Origin: Cryptomeria japonica
Taxonomy: Eukaryota > Streptophyta > Pinopsida > Cupressales > Cupressaceae
NCBI RefSeq assembly: GCF_030272615.1
Contig: NC_081415.1
Span: 372,787,009 to 372,851,008 of the forward strand
Direction: 5' to 3'
DNA length: 64,000 bases
Positions 30,401-42,163 of the stretch are shown here, piece after piece. The stretch's first letter is position 1; each line of letters opens with the position of its first letter. The position numbers were made by a program, and so were the translations under genes. A model generated the notes under the pieces. The model was given only the letters and a program-made list of their open reading frames with translations, had not been told where the DNA came from and did no database searches.

Positions 30401-33300
30401 AGTGATAGGAAGTTATCCACTGTCAAAAGAAAAATCATGAGCAACAATAAAGGTCATAATGCTTAGATGAATAATGATTAGATAGACCAGGTAAGCAATG
30501 ACAGGGATAAGATCAAAGCACAGTGATATTATCAAGCTGATAACATTGAGAAAACCATAACAAAAATGGTTACATGGATAGTGACTCATGGAGATATGGA
30601 ACAATGACTAAACCTTAAGTTTATAGTCACCATACTAATTACAAAAGAGAAATAAAAGAAAATATCCAGTTACTACCAGCCATACATCACAAGCTTATGA
30701 AGAAAATATCACAATAAGCACATTGTTTGGGGATTCAAAATAGTCATATATATAAAGACATTCATATTAGTTCTCTTCTATACTCAAATAGTGAAAATAC
30801 TCATCAAAATATGAGTATCAAATCTACCAATAGGTAGTCATAAGAAAAAGTAGTAAAATGGTAAAGTGTTCATTCGAAGGTAGGGATGACATAAGCATCA
30901 ATGATAAAGATTAGTCACCAGATAGTGGACAAGAGATAAATGCATGAAAACAATGAAAAAGTGAAAGGACAGTGTTCAAAACACACATTAGCATTCAATA
31001 CAAGATGTTATTCCAAGCAATAAAGCCCTATATAAGTCATAAAGCTTATAAGGAATACACATTGATATAACTTTCTTATTTACTGTAAGCAAAGAATAGT
31101 GGTATTATTATTACAACAAAACATGATGACAATAAGCAACATCTTCAGTGAAACCAAGACATGGTAACTCTGAGGATTCATTAAAAATCATGACTACTTC
31201 AAGCTCAAGGATCAACAATAAAAGATATAATGAAAAGTCAATACATAAGATAAATATGTCAAAAAAATGCTTGTACAATTAACATAAGGTCATTATGACT
31301 TTATACAAGGACAATGTATTATGAGATCAAGCTATGACAACAAATATAGATAGATCTGTGATATTGTAAGAGGAAATATAGTCATAGTGGTCAAAGGTTA
31401 TCATTAAACATGTACTGTTAGAACAATAGAGATGACAGTGATCATCAAGTTGTCAAAGCCAAAAGGATACAACCCTAGAGTAAAGTGGGTACCGTCAGAA
31501 ACAAAGATTGCATTTATGAATAACAATAAGGATACAATGAGGATATGATGTTTGTTAGATAAGTTATTTCATTCCTTAGATAATCCCGTAGCAAACCAAA
31601 TTCATTCATTGTGAGGATACAGTCGTACAAGATAATCAATTCAGAATGTTCACTTCAAGCCCAGTAGCAGCTCAAAAGGGAACAACTCTAAAACATGACA
31701 GTCATTGTACTAACTTCAAGAAAGATCAAAATAAGCTTTAATGATCAAATATTCAAGAGTTGAAGAACATTTGGCATAAAGTTTGTGACAGTGATAAGTG
31801 ACTATAGGTAATAAAGACGATGAACACCATGAAAAGAATTGTTGCAGTATCTAAAAAATCATAGATATATCTAGCACAGGGATCTAGAAGATATCCCTTG
31901 CAGGAAATAAATGCATGCCATGGCAGAATATCATAGATGTATTGACAATATTATACACAAAGAAACAAATATCAATGAGAAAATACACATAACAAGTCTC
32001 AAATATCAAGTCTTTATAAAGCTAATCAAGGCACATCCAAGACTTTAGACAGATTATGAGCATAGGATTTCATAGAAGTATTGTAATTCATCACCAGTCA
32101 AGTGTTTAGAGAAACATGACAAGACTTAGCTCATCACTGAGTTAGCAGGGTATTGAGAGCCATCTAATAGAAATTATCAAGCCTCCATCAAAGAAAAGCT
32201 TAGCCAAGGTGAAAAGACCCATACAGAGTCTGAGTGTATACTCAATATGTAGTAACAAAGCAATGATAGCGAAGACTGAATGAAGGTGAAGATTAGCCAA
32301 AAAAATGAAAATGCATTTTGAGACTTAGTATTTAGCATGAGATCAGTGGTATGAGCAACATAAAAGATCAGTGTATTGAAGACAGTGGAATTGTTGGTGA
32401 ATAGAATCTCACTTTATAATGGCAACAACCAAGACCTACAAATATGTCCAAAAGAAGATGAACAACAGACAAGCCTCATACCATAAATTTCAGCCACAAC
32501 ATGAGAAAAGATTACAATATGCAGGTCATATAGAGTGAAAAGGATATTCCACAGTCTAATACAATCACTGTGACAGTAAGAAGATACAATAAAAATCCAT
32601 AGAATAAATGCTTTGATGGTCAATAATGCATCACAAGAATATACACTCAAGCAAGTAGCCAACCACAGAGGATTTATCAATATTTAGTCATGATTAAATT
32701 GTCGTAGTCAAAAGATCAAGTCATTGTCCTGATGAGGAAGATGATCTCAGTCATCTACAAAGTCATAATACTAGTCTTATAGAAGTCCATGCATGTAAAG
32801 AGAAAGGATTTGAAGAGTAAAAATTGATAACAAAGATCAATACAAATTGAGTACATTGAATCAACAGGAGTATGGACACAGGGTCACGAAATATTTCTAT
32901 CAAATGAAGCCAAAAGATTAGTCTAAACAGCCTAAAAGATCAAACAAACACAATGTTGGAACAACAAAAGTAGAGATAAAGGCATTAAAAGACCAAAACC
33001 CTAGAACGTATGCATAAATTCAAGCAATATTTTGAAGAAATTTGTTTTTTTTTCAAAGAGATAAGCAACTTACTAGGCAACCGTGCAAAGAAGAAGTCGA
33101 GAAGAAGTCCTAGTTCATGCAAAGAGAGCTCCAAACCCCAATTGAAACCCTAACTCGAGCAAGAGAAGAGTGCATGTCGGTAGCAAAAGCTTCTCAGTGA
33201 AGCCAAATGAAAAAATGAATTGCAAAATGATTTAGGGTTTTGTTCCTTTTCTTCTTGCATGCCCTAATTCGTGTCATTTGGGCTTTTTGTGATTTTTTTT
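27447..33300. other. 5.9 kb ORF-poor, A-rich DNA, unassigned
   Basis: No frame shows a credible protein; the longest open stretches are under 90 codons and lack known motifs. The plus strand is markedly richer in A than T from about 28.3 to 33.0 kb. CTGCCA..TGGCAG (29056-29070) is followed by TATATAAAA at 29072, a possible promoter. A short hairpin TCCCACA..TGTGGGA lies at about 28506-28524. Because gypsy PBS and gag follow at 34724, part of this may be one very long LTR, but no second copy is present to prove it. Confidence 0.4.
29072..29080 (+). promoter_or_regulatory. TATA box candidate
   Basis: TATATAAAA directly after a small inverted repeat. It would fit an LTR promoter for the gypsy element whose gag begins near 34.9 kb, with a very long transcribed LTR part. 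Motif evidence only. Confidence 0.25.
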
Positions 33301-33437
33301 AATAAAACAAGTCTACCTATTGTAAACACGAAGATCATGACTTATTAAGTCATTGAAGCTAGTGTTATATATGAAAACCCTAAAATCAAGGGGCAAAAAG
33401 CTTTTAAGCTTTTTATTTTTCTCCTTTTCTCTAATTC

Positions 33438-33505
33438 ATATTTTATCATAACTTTATTAAGATTTGTTATTATTTGAAAATCTTAATAAAGTAATGATAA
33501 AATAT
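33438..33505. repeat. AT-rich inverted repeat, 28-nt arms
   Basis: Arms 33438-33465 and 33478-33505 are complementary with one mismatch around a 12-base loop (centre TTTATCATAACTTTATTAAG and its reverse complement). It could form a strong hairpin or be a remnant of a fold-back element. Confidence 0.85.
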
Positions 33506-33577
33506 AAAGGGAAATTAAAAGAATTTAATGAATAAATAATCTATTTTAGCATCTATTTAAAACAAAATAAGCTATTG

Positions 33578-33647
33578 TTTTAATAAATGTTAAATTAGAA
33601 TTATTTTTTTTTTAAAATATTTTTATTTATCTTAACACTTATTAAAA
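33578..33647. repeat. AT-rich inverted repeat, 16-nt arms
   Basis: TTTTAATAAATGTTAA at 33578-33593 pairs with TTAACACTTATTAAAA at 33632-33647 with one mismatch. It is a second hairpin 73 bases from the first. Confidence 0.75.
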
Positions 33648-34723
33648 TGAATTATTTTAATAAATTGTTAAAAAGTAATTTTTTTTTTTCAAAAAAGGAA
33701 AAAGAGAAAGCAAAAAGGGGGGAAATGTCATGCAGATTTTACAAAGGGGGAGTTGTTTCTTTTTGGGCTATATTTAGCATCAGGACAACATGCAGATTTT
33801 TTAGAAGAGAAAGGTGCTTTTTCAGGGGACTATTTTTGGCATTCCATGCATCAAAGGGCTCTTCATGCATATAGTTTTAGTTGAAGGAGCTATTTTTAGC
33901 AGGTTTTCACTTGTGTTTTACACACTATTTTGGGCAAATTTGCCCAAGGATTTTCTCATGCACATTTTTCAGTTCAGAGGCTCAGTTATGTTTAGCTCGC
34001 TATTCTTAGGAGCTTGTTATCTTTATGTTCACTTCTCTTCATTTTTCCCTCTGGTTCTTTCTTTTTCACTTACACATTTTAGCAAAAAAGCATTGTATCT
34101 CAACACTTATCAGTTTTTCAGTTATTGGAATAGAGTTATTTTATTCAATTTGCAATGTAGAGTTAGTTTCCTATCTGTATTTCTGGTTTTTTTCATTGTT
34201 AGGTGAGTGATTTGATAGAGTAATGGTGATTCTTACAATCCTTTACTCCATCTCAGTTTTTGCTTTGCGAAAGTAGGATAATGTCACAGTGAATTCTGGT
34301 TGTGGGTTGTGTTCACTTGGTTTCCAATTCCTTGCATGTTGTGAAAAATCACTTTTCCTACATGCAGAAGTTGGATAACTTCAAACCTTTTTGTGAAATA
34401 TTTATGAATTTGGTGATCTAATTGATTTTTGAAGCGTATTTCATTCTTTACTATAGTTGCCATAGTTTTAGTATAGTAGGAAAAACTCCATCATCTCGGT
34501 GTATCACATCCATTAGGATAAGTTTTATTTTGCATGCAATCTTTTTAACCCTTTTCTCACAAAAAGCAAGTTGTAGGAGATTCATCAAGATAGGAAGCTG
34601 AACTGATCTCCAAAGGTCTACTTTCAAGATAGGCAAACCATAGGCCTGAAAGTATTCTCATGTTTCACAGTATTGCTAGGTTTTACAGTTAGCATTTTTA
34701 CACGCAATCCTTCATGACAACAG

Positions 34724-34745
34724 TTTTTGGCATGCCTAGTGGGAC
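34724..34745 (+). promoter_or_regulatory. gypsy primer-binding site candidate
   Basis: TTTTTGGCATGCCTAGTGGGAC follows the LTR end. TTTTTGG followed by a GTGGGAC-type end is the usual look of plant gypsy PBS regions. The priming tRNA is not determined. Confidence 0.55.
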
Positions 34746-34934
34746 ATGTTTGAGCCACTTCAGCTCAAAAAAGCTCCATTTTTGCTGTTGTTTTGGTATT
34801 GACAACAATATTACAACCTTTTGAGGTTTATTGTTAAAGTACCTAAAAACTCTATTTTTTGGTTTTTTATGTGCAAAACAGGTCTTAATAGCATATGAGA
34901 AAGATTTAGACAAGGAAAAGTGCAGACCCGATTG

Positions 34935-36013
34935 AGCATACTGAGTTGCCACCATCATAGAGGAGACCTAGAACAACAAGCAAGGAAGAAAATTCATCAA
35001 ATTCATCAGTTTTAGTTTAGGCCAAGCTTCCAAATTCTATTCCTCTATCTAATCTTCCTAGTTCTCAGCCTAATTTTGCAATCCATACAAACCCTCTATT
35101 TGTAGTAACTACACCTCAAGTACCCATTATCCAGAATCCACCAGCAAATCCTCCATTCAATCCACTGGTTAATCCTCCAGTAAACCCACTAGTACATCCA
35201 ATGACCGTAAGAGAACATGCTTTTGTACCATTTGATGGGGGCAACCCATTAAATTTGACTCAACACGATCCTATACCAGTAGTAGCTCTGAAGAATCTAC
35301 CTATCTTCATAGGTGAAGATCACACCCCACTAATTGGACACATAAGAGATGTGGCTTCCCTATGTGGTATTCACCATATAACACAAGAGAATGTAGCACT
35401 CAGGCTATTGGTAGCATCATTCAAAGGAAATGCACTCCAATGGTTCAGAAGTTTGCTACTCAGTTTAGTTGGTGATTGGGATGATTTGGGTGATAAGATG
35501 ACAAAGCAATTTGCAGATAAGTCAGATCACCTGTCATTGGTTGAGTAGATGATAACTATCAAGAGGGCTCTGCAAGAGAAGTTGCAAGAGCAGATGACAG
35601 ATTTCAACCACCATTTTGAGCGAACATGAAATATAATTCCTACAACAGTAAAACCCTCTCCTGAACATGCATTTTAATATTATTTCAGAGCTTTAAACAA
35701 CAATATTGCTATTATGATTTAGTCTATGGGTGGGGTTACATTACCATTAGCTTATGATATAGCTATTAGAGAAAAAAAATGGCCTTACACAGGCTAGTAA
35801 AATAGCTCCTAGACCTCTTATACCTATTTTTCTAGATACATAGCCTTTAATGCCTTTTTGAGTACCTTCTATAACTCATATACTCGATATTCTAGCATTA
35901 GGTTTTCATAATTATGCTCAAAATAATGCTGTTACAGATCTTTCAAAGCAAATTCAAGAGTTAAAGAAGATATTTATGAAGAATGTTGAAGAAACTAATC
36001 AAATAAAATAGAC
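34935..36013 (+). pseudogene. Ty3/gypsy Gag, N-terminal and capsid part (interrupted at 36014)
   Basis: The frame shows a Pro/Asn-rich N-terminus with repeated NPPFNPLVNPPVNPLVHP (about 35140-35200). The Retrotrans_gag capsid core follows (LLVASFKGNALQWFRSL, then WDDLGDKMTKQFADK) at 35400-35530. Stops occur near 34963, 35018, 35547 and 35628 (TAG or TGA, mostly one transition from a sense codon). A run of eight A at 35772-35779 shifts the frame, after which QIQELKKIFMKNVEETNQIK is read up to the LARD insertion. It continues at 48371. Confidence 0.82.
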
Positions 36014-39000
36014 TGTTGGGACTCATTAAATTTGAGTAAGTTTAGAGGCCCATTTTAAAAAAATTGCTATTTCACTTTCAGAAAGGCACCTAATCTCATT
36101 CAGGTGGCCTAGTTAGAGAGAGGGCAAAATGGAGCCAGTTGATTTTCAAAGGGTAAGGCTCGGGAAATGTGTCCCACACCTTTCATTTGGTTAATGAAGT
36201 GTTATGAAACTTTCATAATTCATTTTGGATCAATTTATCAGGTACCCATTTCGAGGGGTGAGCTGAAAGTGCATTTTAAGCACAAATGCAGATTTTATCA
36301 AGTAGCCTACTTTGAGTGCTTATATCTTTTGTATTGTTGATCGTCATGAAGAATTTAAAAATGTATTGAATTGTATGCATAAATGTGAGTTAGAATGCAA
36401 ATTTTCAAGTCTTTATGAATCCATTTGCTCAGTTTTCCAAGCTCAATCTATTTGCAGTTTGTATGGTTTGACAAGTCCCTATTTCAGCACCTAGTCGGAG
36501 ACCTGTTTTGCATAAGTGTAAAAGTCTCCTCAGTAAATGTCATGCCAGAATGTTTTTTCTAGGATATTTTTGGTATAAATGACAAGCTATGTTTCCAGTT
36601 TCAAGCTCTTGCCAATCCGTTTGACCTGTTTTCAAAAGGGTTTCTTGAGCCATTGTTTTCAGTGTTCCGTACTTTCATTGTCGTATCAATTAAAGTAGCC
36701 GTTTTCATGAGTGCACCATCTGCACCCAGTCAGAATTTTGGTCAAACTGAGTATTCAAAGGTTTGATATGTGCTTCAAGGTACCTATGTCTCATATTTGA
36801 GGGTCTATGAAGATAGTTTGATATTTTTAAGAAAGGCATCATGAGTTGTCTGAGCATTGACTTCATCAGCTCCGCAATGTCGACAAAGCTAGTTGGTCAT
36901 TTTTGACCATTAATATCTCCTCACTTGGGATTCTTCTTGAGAAACCATTTGGTGGAGTTCATTCTTGCATATCAAAGTGCACGCTTGTCAAATGGTGAGG
37001 TCCAGAAAGGTGTTTTGACTAGTTTGAAAATTACGTCTTCGCAATTAAATGTAAAAATGTGGCACATGCACCTAAAAGTTGCGAAACTCAATTTAATGAT
37101 CTGAAAATGGTGCTGATCGATTCCAAAGGTATGTTTAAGGTTCTTGAGTCATTTCAAAGGTCAGTTGCATGAAAATGAATGTTTTTTAGGCGGACCCACT
37201 TTGGGGCTCGGCCTAACTTGTAGCTTCATGTATCTTTTTCGCAAGATTTAAATTGTTATTGTTAAATCATATGTTAAATGATTTAAGTATCAAGAAAGAA
37301 AGCTGAAGAAAGATGGGAGGTAGATCGGTATTTTAGTGCCAATGGAAAATCTTGAGGCCTTTTTGATCTAGCTGTTGAGCGAAAGAATGTTGAAGACTCT
37401 TCAGTTGAAGGAAGCATTGCCAGTGTTGGTGGCTATATTATTTTTTTTAATGCTTTTCTTAGGCGTGCATATGGTAGTTTTATCCACAGTCTGACAAAGA
37501 ATTGCAAGGCACTTGTGAGGCACCATTTTGGATTCTGTTAAGAGTCCATACTTTCAGATTTGTGGGGCAGATAGTTTTGGGTTTGTTGGCATTGGGGTTT
37601 TAGCTGTAGAGCATGAAGCCCAAATTCCATGGCCTCCTGAAATCCTCCCTGTCGTAGGTCTTTGGCATGGGAAAGGTTTTCAACCCTTCAAACTAATGCA
37701 ATGGAAGGAGGAAATCAGTAGTTGGCGTGGTGTTTGGAGGAACATTAAACTTTATACAAATGCAATTGGTAGATGTTAATGCTAAAACCTCCAGCAAGTG
37801 CCATTGACAAGCATAACCCCCACCGCAATGGAGATAAAGCCAAATGAAACTTTCAAATCAGTATGGTGCAGAGCATGTTGGAAAGGACATAAACCCCAAG
37901 CCAATGCAATGCAGCCCCTCTCCAACATGGTTAATGAAATGGGAAAATGAAACTATTAGCCAATGTAATTCATAGGTGTATAGCAGTAGCATCCTTTGTG
38001 TGGCACATGGTATGGTGTTGAAATACAGAAAGCTTTTCAAACAATTGCCAATCCTCCTTGCCGTGAGGTGAAAGGTGCAACCTCTACATGGATGGCCGGT
38101 AGTAAGAGCAATAGGTAGAAACAACCCAACTTTCCCCCACGTGTTTGAGGAGTAGCAGAAAATTTCACACCAATGTTGCTCCTGCGTAGAGAGTGAGGAG
38201 AATATGAATGAAGTTTAAAAAAAAAAATTCTGCAATCCCAATCCAGCAGTCCTCCCTTATCCCTTGCATGGTATGGTGGAGGAGTGTCAAGCTCTGGTGT
38301 TTGGTGGGTGTTTAAAACAGTAGAAAATGACTTGGCATCTCAAAGCCAAACTCCATCACCCTTGCCAGCATCCTCCCAGGCATGTGGTGTGAGAAAAGGT
38401 TTTAAAATTTCATTCAAATGCAAAGAGGAGCCATGAAGTCTCTAAAATCGCTTCAAAAGGTGCAGTCCCAGGCTTAAGGAATTATCCCACATTTACTGGG
38501 GAATGGACCATTCTCTTATTTATAAGTAAAAATCCACATATCCATAGTGTCAAAGCCTCAAGAGGCTTTTGACACAAGGTGTCGACTGTGCCTAGGTGGA
38601 CCCCACGCGCACAGGCATGCTTTGTGAGGTGACCAAGGAGGCCGACAAGTGGTGACCAGGTGGACCCCACGCAAGCACAGATCCCAAGGAAGGCAAGTTT
38701 TGTAGAGAATAGGTGACTTAACCAGCGAGCAAGTTGCAGGAGATCGACGGTCAGCATTGATTCGTAAGCCAAAGATTCTCGCTGGTTAAGGTTTGCGAAA
38801 CAATGAAAAGAGTTAAAGACCATGCAAGTTTGGGAGATCCAATGACCAGCTCAATCTTGTGAAAGGGAGATGCACGCCGTTTAAGCTTTGCGAAATGGTG
38901 AAAGGTTTAAAAACCATGCAAATTCGAGATGATCCAATGGCGTATGTGATTTCAGAAGCCCAAAGGTGCATGTCCATTAGCCATTGCGAAATGGCAGAAG

Positions 39001-40399
39001 ATAGGTGGTAGATCCAGGTGGAGGTCCAGCTCGTGGGTCCCGTTGAGGTGTTGTTGAGGTGATGATGAGGTGGCCAACAAGTGAGCAGATGGGTGGCATA
39101 CAGTGGTAGTGAGGTGGCGGATTGATGAAGTGTCATCCGAGGTGATGCCCAGTGGACCCTATCGGTGAATCAGTGGCTACCATGTGACAGGGCGTCAAGC
39201 CAAAAAGGGGTGAAAAATCAAAGTTAAATTGTATAGTGCAGACTATAGAGAAAATTGAAAAAATTTAAATGGTGTGCACATATGAAGGATTTAATTCGCC
39301 CAGAGGTCCATTTTTGCCCAAAATACCAAGTATCATATATCATCGGAAATCTCTCTGGATAAAGAATCCAATCATGTAATTAACTTGAACCAATTTAGGA
39401 TATTTTGAGAGTAGTTCCCATGGGAAGGAGGAAGGAATTGAAATTCATCTGGAAAAAGAGACACTTGGCAATTTCGGTTGCAGACCTAATCTTTTTCCCT
39501 CTCCTTCTTATTCTGATTTTCTTCTCATTGTAAAGGTCTAGAATTCTGTGAGAGTGGCTCCAGTTTTCATGGCTTCCAGTTCTGAACTTCTTGACCCAAA
39601 TTTGTAAAATTCTTTGGTTTGTTTCAGGGTACAAAGATTACATTGTAGGATGACATATTGTTTTTCTAGTTGCAGATCTTACTTGTGTTAGGCATGGGTA
39701 AATTTCCCACAATATTGTCTTTGTGTATTGTACTTCATTATTATGAATTGAATCCTTAAGGAGGATGAAATTTGTCAATTTTAGGGAGATTGTGTGATTG
39801 TTTATAGGCATCCTTCAATGAAGGTTTTAAACTCTGTAATCAGTCATGGATAATGGAACGTGTCCCAAATCTGATTATTTTGTGAACCAATTGAGTAATG
39901 CATTAGTATAAGGTATTAATGCAAGAATATTGTTTAAGGAGAACCAATTTGTGACTAGGATGCACATTTGCAGTTCTGTGTGTGTCTCCATGCCCAACGA
40001 ACAAGGCGTTGGTGTTGCAGATTTGTGGATAGTTTCAGATTTACAAATTAAAGACAAATCTATTTCCCTTTATGTTTAGGGGTTTGTGTTATATCCTTCC
40101 GAAGCTCTATTTCACTCATTATTTGTACATGGTTTAGCCAATCTGTATGTGTTATCTAATTTGTTGAGCTTGTAGAATGGTTTATCTGCTTCATTGATGT
40201 TGTCATGGTGAGTAAATGAGTTTGATTCAGTGCATCAAAAGGGTGTCCCCCCCTATGTCTAGTAGAACCTGAAGTGCAAGAGGATCATTTAGGGTCCTAT
40301 GTTATATTGTCGAAGCCCTGAGGTTCTTCATAGATTGAACTGGCTACTTCATAGATCAATTGCAGGTGTACTTGGGTTAATCAATTTTGATGAACAACA
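36014..40399 (+). repeat. LARD 5' LTR (4.39 kb)
   Basis: It ends TTTTGATGAACAACA just before the PBS. The U5 side has CTATGTCTAGTAGAACCTGAAGTGC (about 40247), shared with the LTR at 5222. Internal ORFs (37528-37779, 37858-38124, 38482-38823, 38813-39136) are not conserved in length between the LTR copies and look non-coding. It holds a GC-richer, duplicated block at 38560-39200. Confidence 0.9.
38560..39200. repeat. GC-richer block in LARD LTR with internal duplication
   Basis: AGGTGGACCCCACGC occurs twice (about 38596 and 38658). A longer unit (GGTTAAGGTTTGCGAAA...CATGCAAGTT...GATCCAATG) occurs at 38785-38844 and again diverged at 38881-38939, a period of about 96 bases. A third, shorter CCATTGCGAAATGGC lies near 38978. 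Such repeats in the LTR may be promoter or enhancer units. Confidence 0.6.
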
Positions 40400-41377
40400 A
40401 AAATGACAACTTTGCTGGGGAAGCTGAATAGAAATTGCTTAATTTCATCCAGTTAGTTTGTCCATAGAGAGTGCACAGAGTTTGAAAATGTCTTTTATGG
40501 TTGAGGAATTCAGTATTATGTTCTGTGGTTGTAATGGTGTTGTCTGCTATCAGAGAAAGTTTCTTGTGAATAATTAGAGAAAATATACATTGTTGAGAGT
40601 TGTAAGAAGTCCTTACAGTTGTTTATGAATTCTACCCGATGTCATAATTGGGTGGCAACTCTAGTCTATGTACTGGTACTTGTAGGAAGTTTGTATTCCA
40701 ACATTTTCACAAGATTAGTAGATAATATGATGAATCATATTAAGATGTAGATGATTAAATTAATTGTATGCTCAGACATAAGTTCTTCATCATAAAAGCT
40801 TGATAAGAAAGTGCAGAAAGATACAAATAGATTTGGTGTTATTTTCCCAAATCCATGTTATAATTAGTCTGGAAGAGTGTTTATTGCAGCAAGATTGAAG
40901 GAGACATTAAAGAATTTAAATATGTGTTGAATGGTATTTTGCTGTTCAAAATATCCTCTATGCAAGAGGTGGCGACTCTGAGGTAAAAGACCATGCTGAA
41001 AGTGGAAGTTAATCTTCAGATCTACAAGTCCTACAACTGCAAACACCCAAGTATTTTCAGAAGTTTCAATGCAAGACATCTCTTTTGAAATTTTGAAAGA
41101 GCAAAATAGTTTCCCTATCTAGTGTTTTTCACTTTGTTGAAAGGGAAGAAGATAAAAAATATTTACATAATCAAAGTGTTGTTAAGTTTCAATATCTTAT
41201 ATGTTTTCCTATGATATGCAAGTATCCATGAGTTTTGTGTCAAAAAGGTGAAAAAGATAAATTTGTAGCTTGACATATTTAAGAAGTTGTTGAATTTTTG
41301 GTGGGGTTATGTATGAAGTTTGAGAAGTCACAATATGCAATCAATTAGTTCAGCCCCAATCTTATTCACATAGAGCC
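40400..41377 (+). other. LARD leader (5' untranslated region)
   Basis: About 980 bases without ORFs between PBS and the gag ATG. It contains GGTGGCAACTCTAG (40651) and GGTGGCGACTCTGAGG (about 40973), both resembling the PBS core TGGCGACTCTG. Packaging signals would be expected here; none is identified. Confidence 0.55.
40403..40421 (+). promoter_or_regulatory. primer-binding site of the LARD element
   Basis: ATGACAACTTTGCTGGGGA resembles TGGCGACTCTGCTGGGGA, the type found in long-LTR plant gypsy elements of the Tat/Ogre group and thought to pair with an Arg tRNA. It starts three bases after the LTR end. Confidence 0.65.
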
Positions 41378-42163
41378 ATGCCTAGTGAAATGTCACAACC
41401 ATATAATAGGAAAAGTTTCAGTATGAAGTATTATGCTACTCTAAATCTCAAAGATATTCCAGGTTACCCAAATTCCATACCCACAGAAATTAGAAAGTAT
41501 TTGCCCATATTCAGTGGGAAGAAATCATAATCAACACATTTACATTTGAAAAGATTTTCAGATTTGATGGGAGAGTTTGAAATTTGTCAAGAAGATGTAT
41601 GCATGAAGTTATTTGTCCAGTCACTGAAAGAGGATGCAAGGGATTGGTTCTCTTTTTTGTCGGCAGATTGTATTTCCTTATGGGAGGAATTCATTTCAGA
41701 TTTCATAGACCAATTTGATGAAAAGGTGAGTTATTATGATATGCTGAAAGAATTCACTTACATACAAATCAGGGAAGATGAATTGGTACCTACATTTAAT
41801 ATCAGGTTTTCACAAACATTGTCTAAAATTTCCTGCAAGTATAAGTTTGATGATAAAGTATGTCTGGATGTTTATATGAGTTCTTTTGGTAAGAAGATGG
41901 GTTTCTTATTGAGAAACAAAGAACCCAAGACTTTGTATGAAGCTTTTAACACAACTAGGGACATTGAAAATAACTTGAAATTTGGGATATCCAAGAGATT
42001 TGTGTCTGCTGTTATTTCTTGTCAAAGCACCTTCGATGGTGAGATACCATTTGAAGCTGATCAAAACATTATGTGTCAAAATATGCCAAGCCCTGTTGTT
42101 CCTAGTAGTTTGTTGATATATGTGATTCAAATTTTAATGAGAGTCAAGAATCTCTGTTGTTAA
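41378..42163 (+). pseudogene. LARD Gag (Retrotrans_gag-like)
   Basis: Starts at ATG 41378 (MPSEMSQPYNRKSFSMKYYA). One TAA at 41528 replaces a probable CAA, then 41546-42163 is open. The capsid core is clear: HLKRFSDLMGEFEICQEDVC, MKLFVQSLKEDARDWFSFL, SLWEEFISDFIDQF, and IQIREDELVPTFNIRFSQTL. This is the usual order for gypsy gag. It forms the particle that would package element RNA; enzymes would have to come from another copy. A frameshift near 42160 separates it from the acidic part. No zinc knuckle is seen. Confidence 0.82.

Larger units (their letters stand above)
33301..34722 (+). repeat. probable 3' part of a gypsy 5' LTR
   Basis: Ends ATGACAACA at 34722 immediately before a PBS-like sequence, which identifies the right edge as an LTR end. 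It is T-rich and has degenerate repeats of CTATTTTTAGCA and CATGCAnATTTT words between about 33750 and 34010. The apparent ORF at 33814-34206 is Phe/Leu-rich without a domain and is probably chance. The left edge is unknown; 33301 is an arbitrary cut at the composition change. Confidence 0.4.

Noticed and set aside
33814-34206. 130-codon hydrophobic ORF resembling a membrane protein
   Set aside because: It lies in T-rich LTR-like DNA just before a PBS; a T-rich strand yields Phe/Leu-rich ORFs by chance.
38482-39136. Two minus-strand ORFs over 100 codons in the LARD LTR, with counterparts at 46391-47144
   Set aside because: They occur in both LTRs but differ in length and start, follow the GC-richer block where stops are rare, and show no domain. 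Seeing them twice is explained by LTR duplication.
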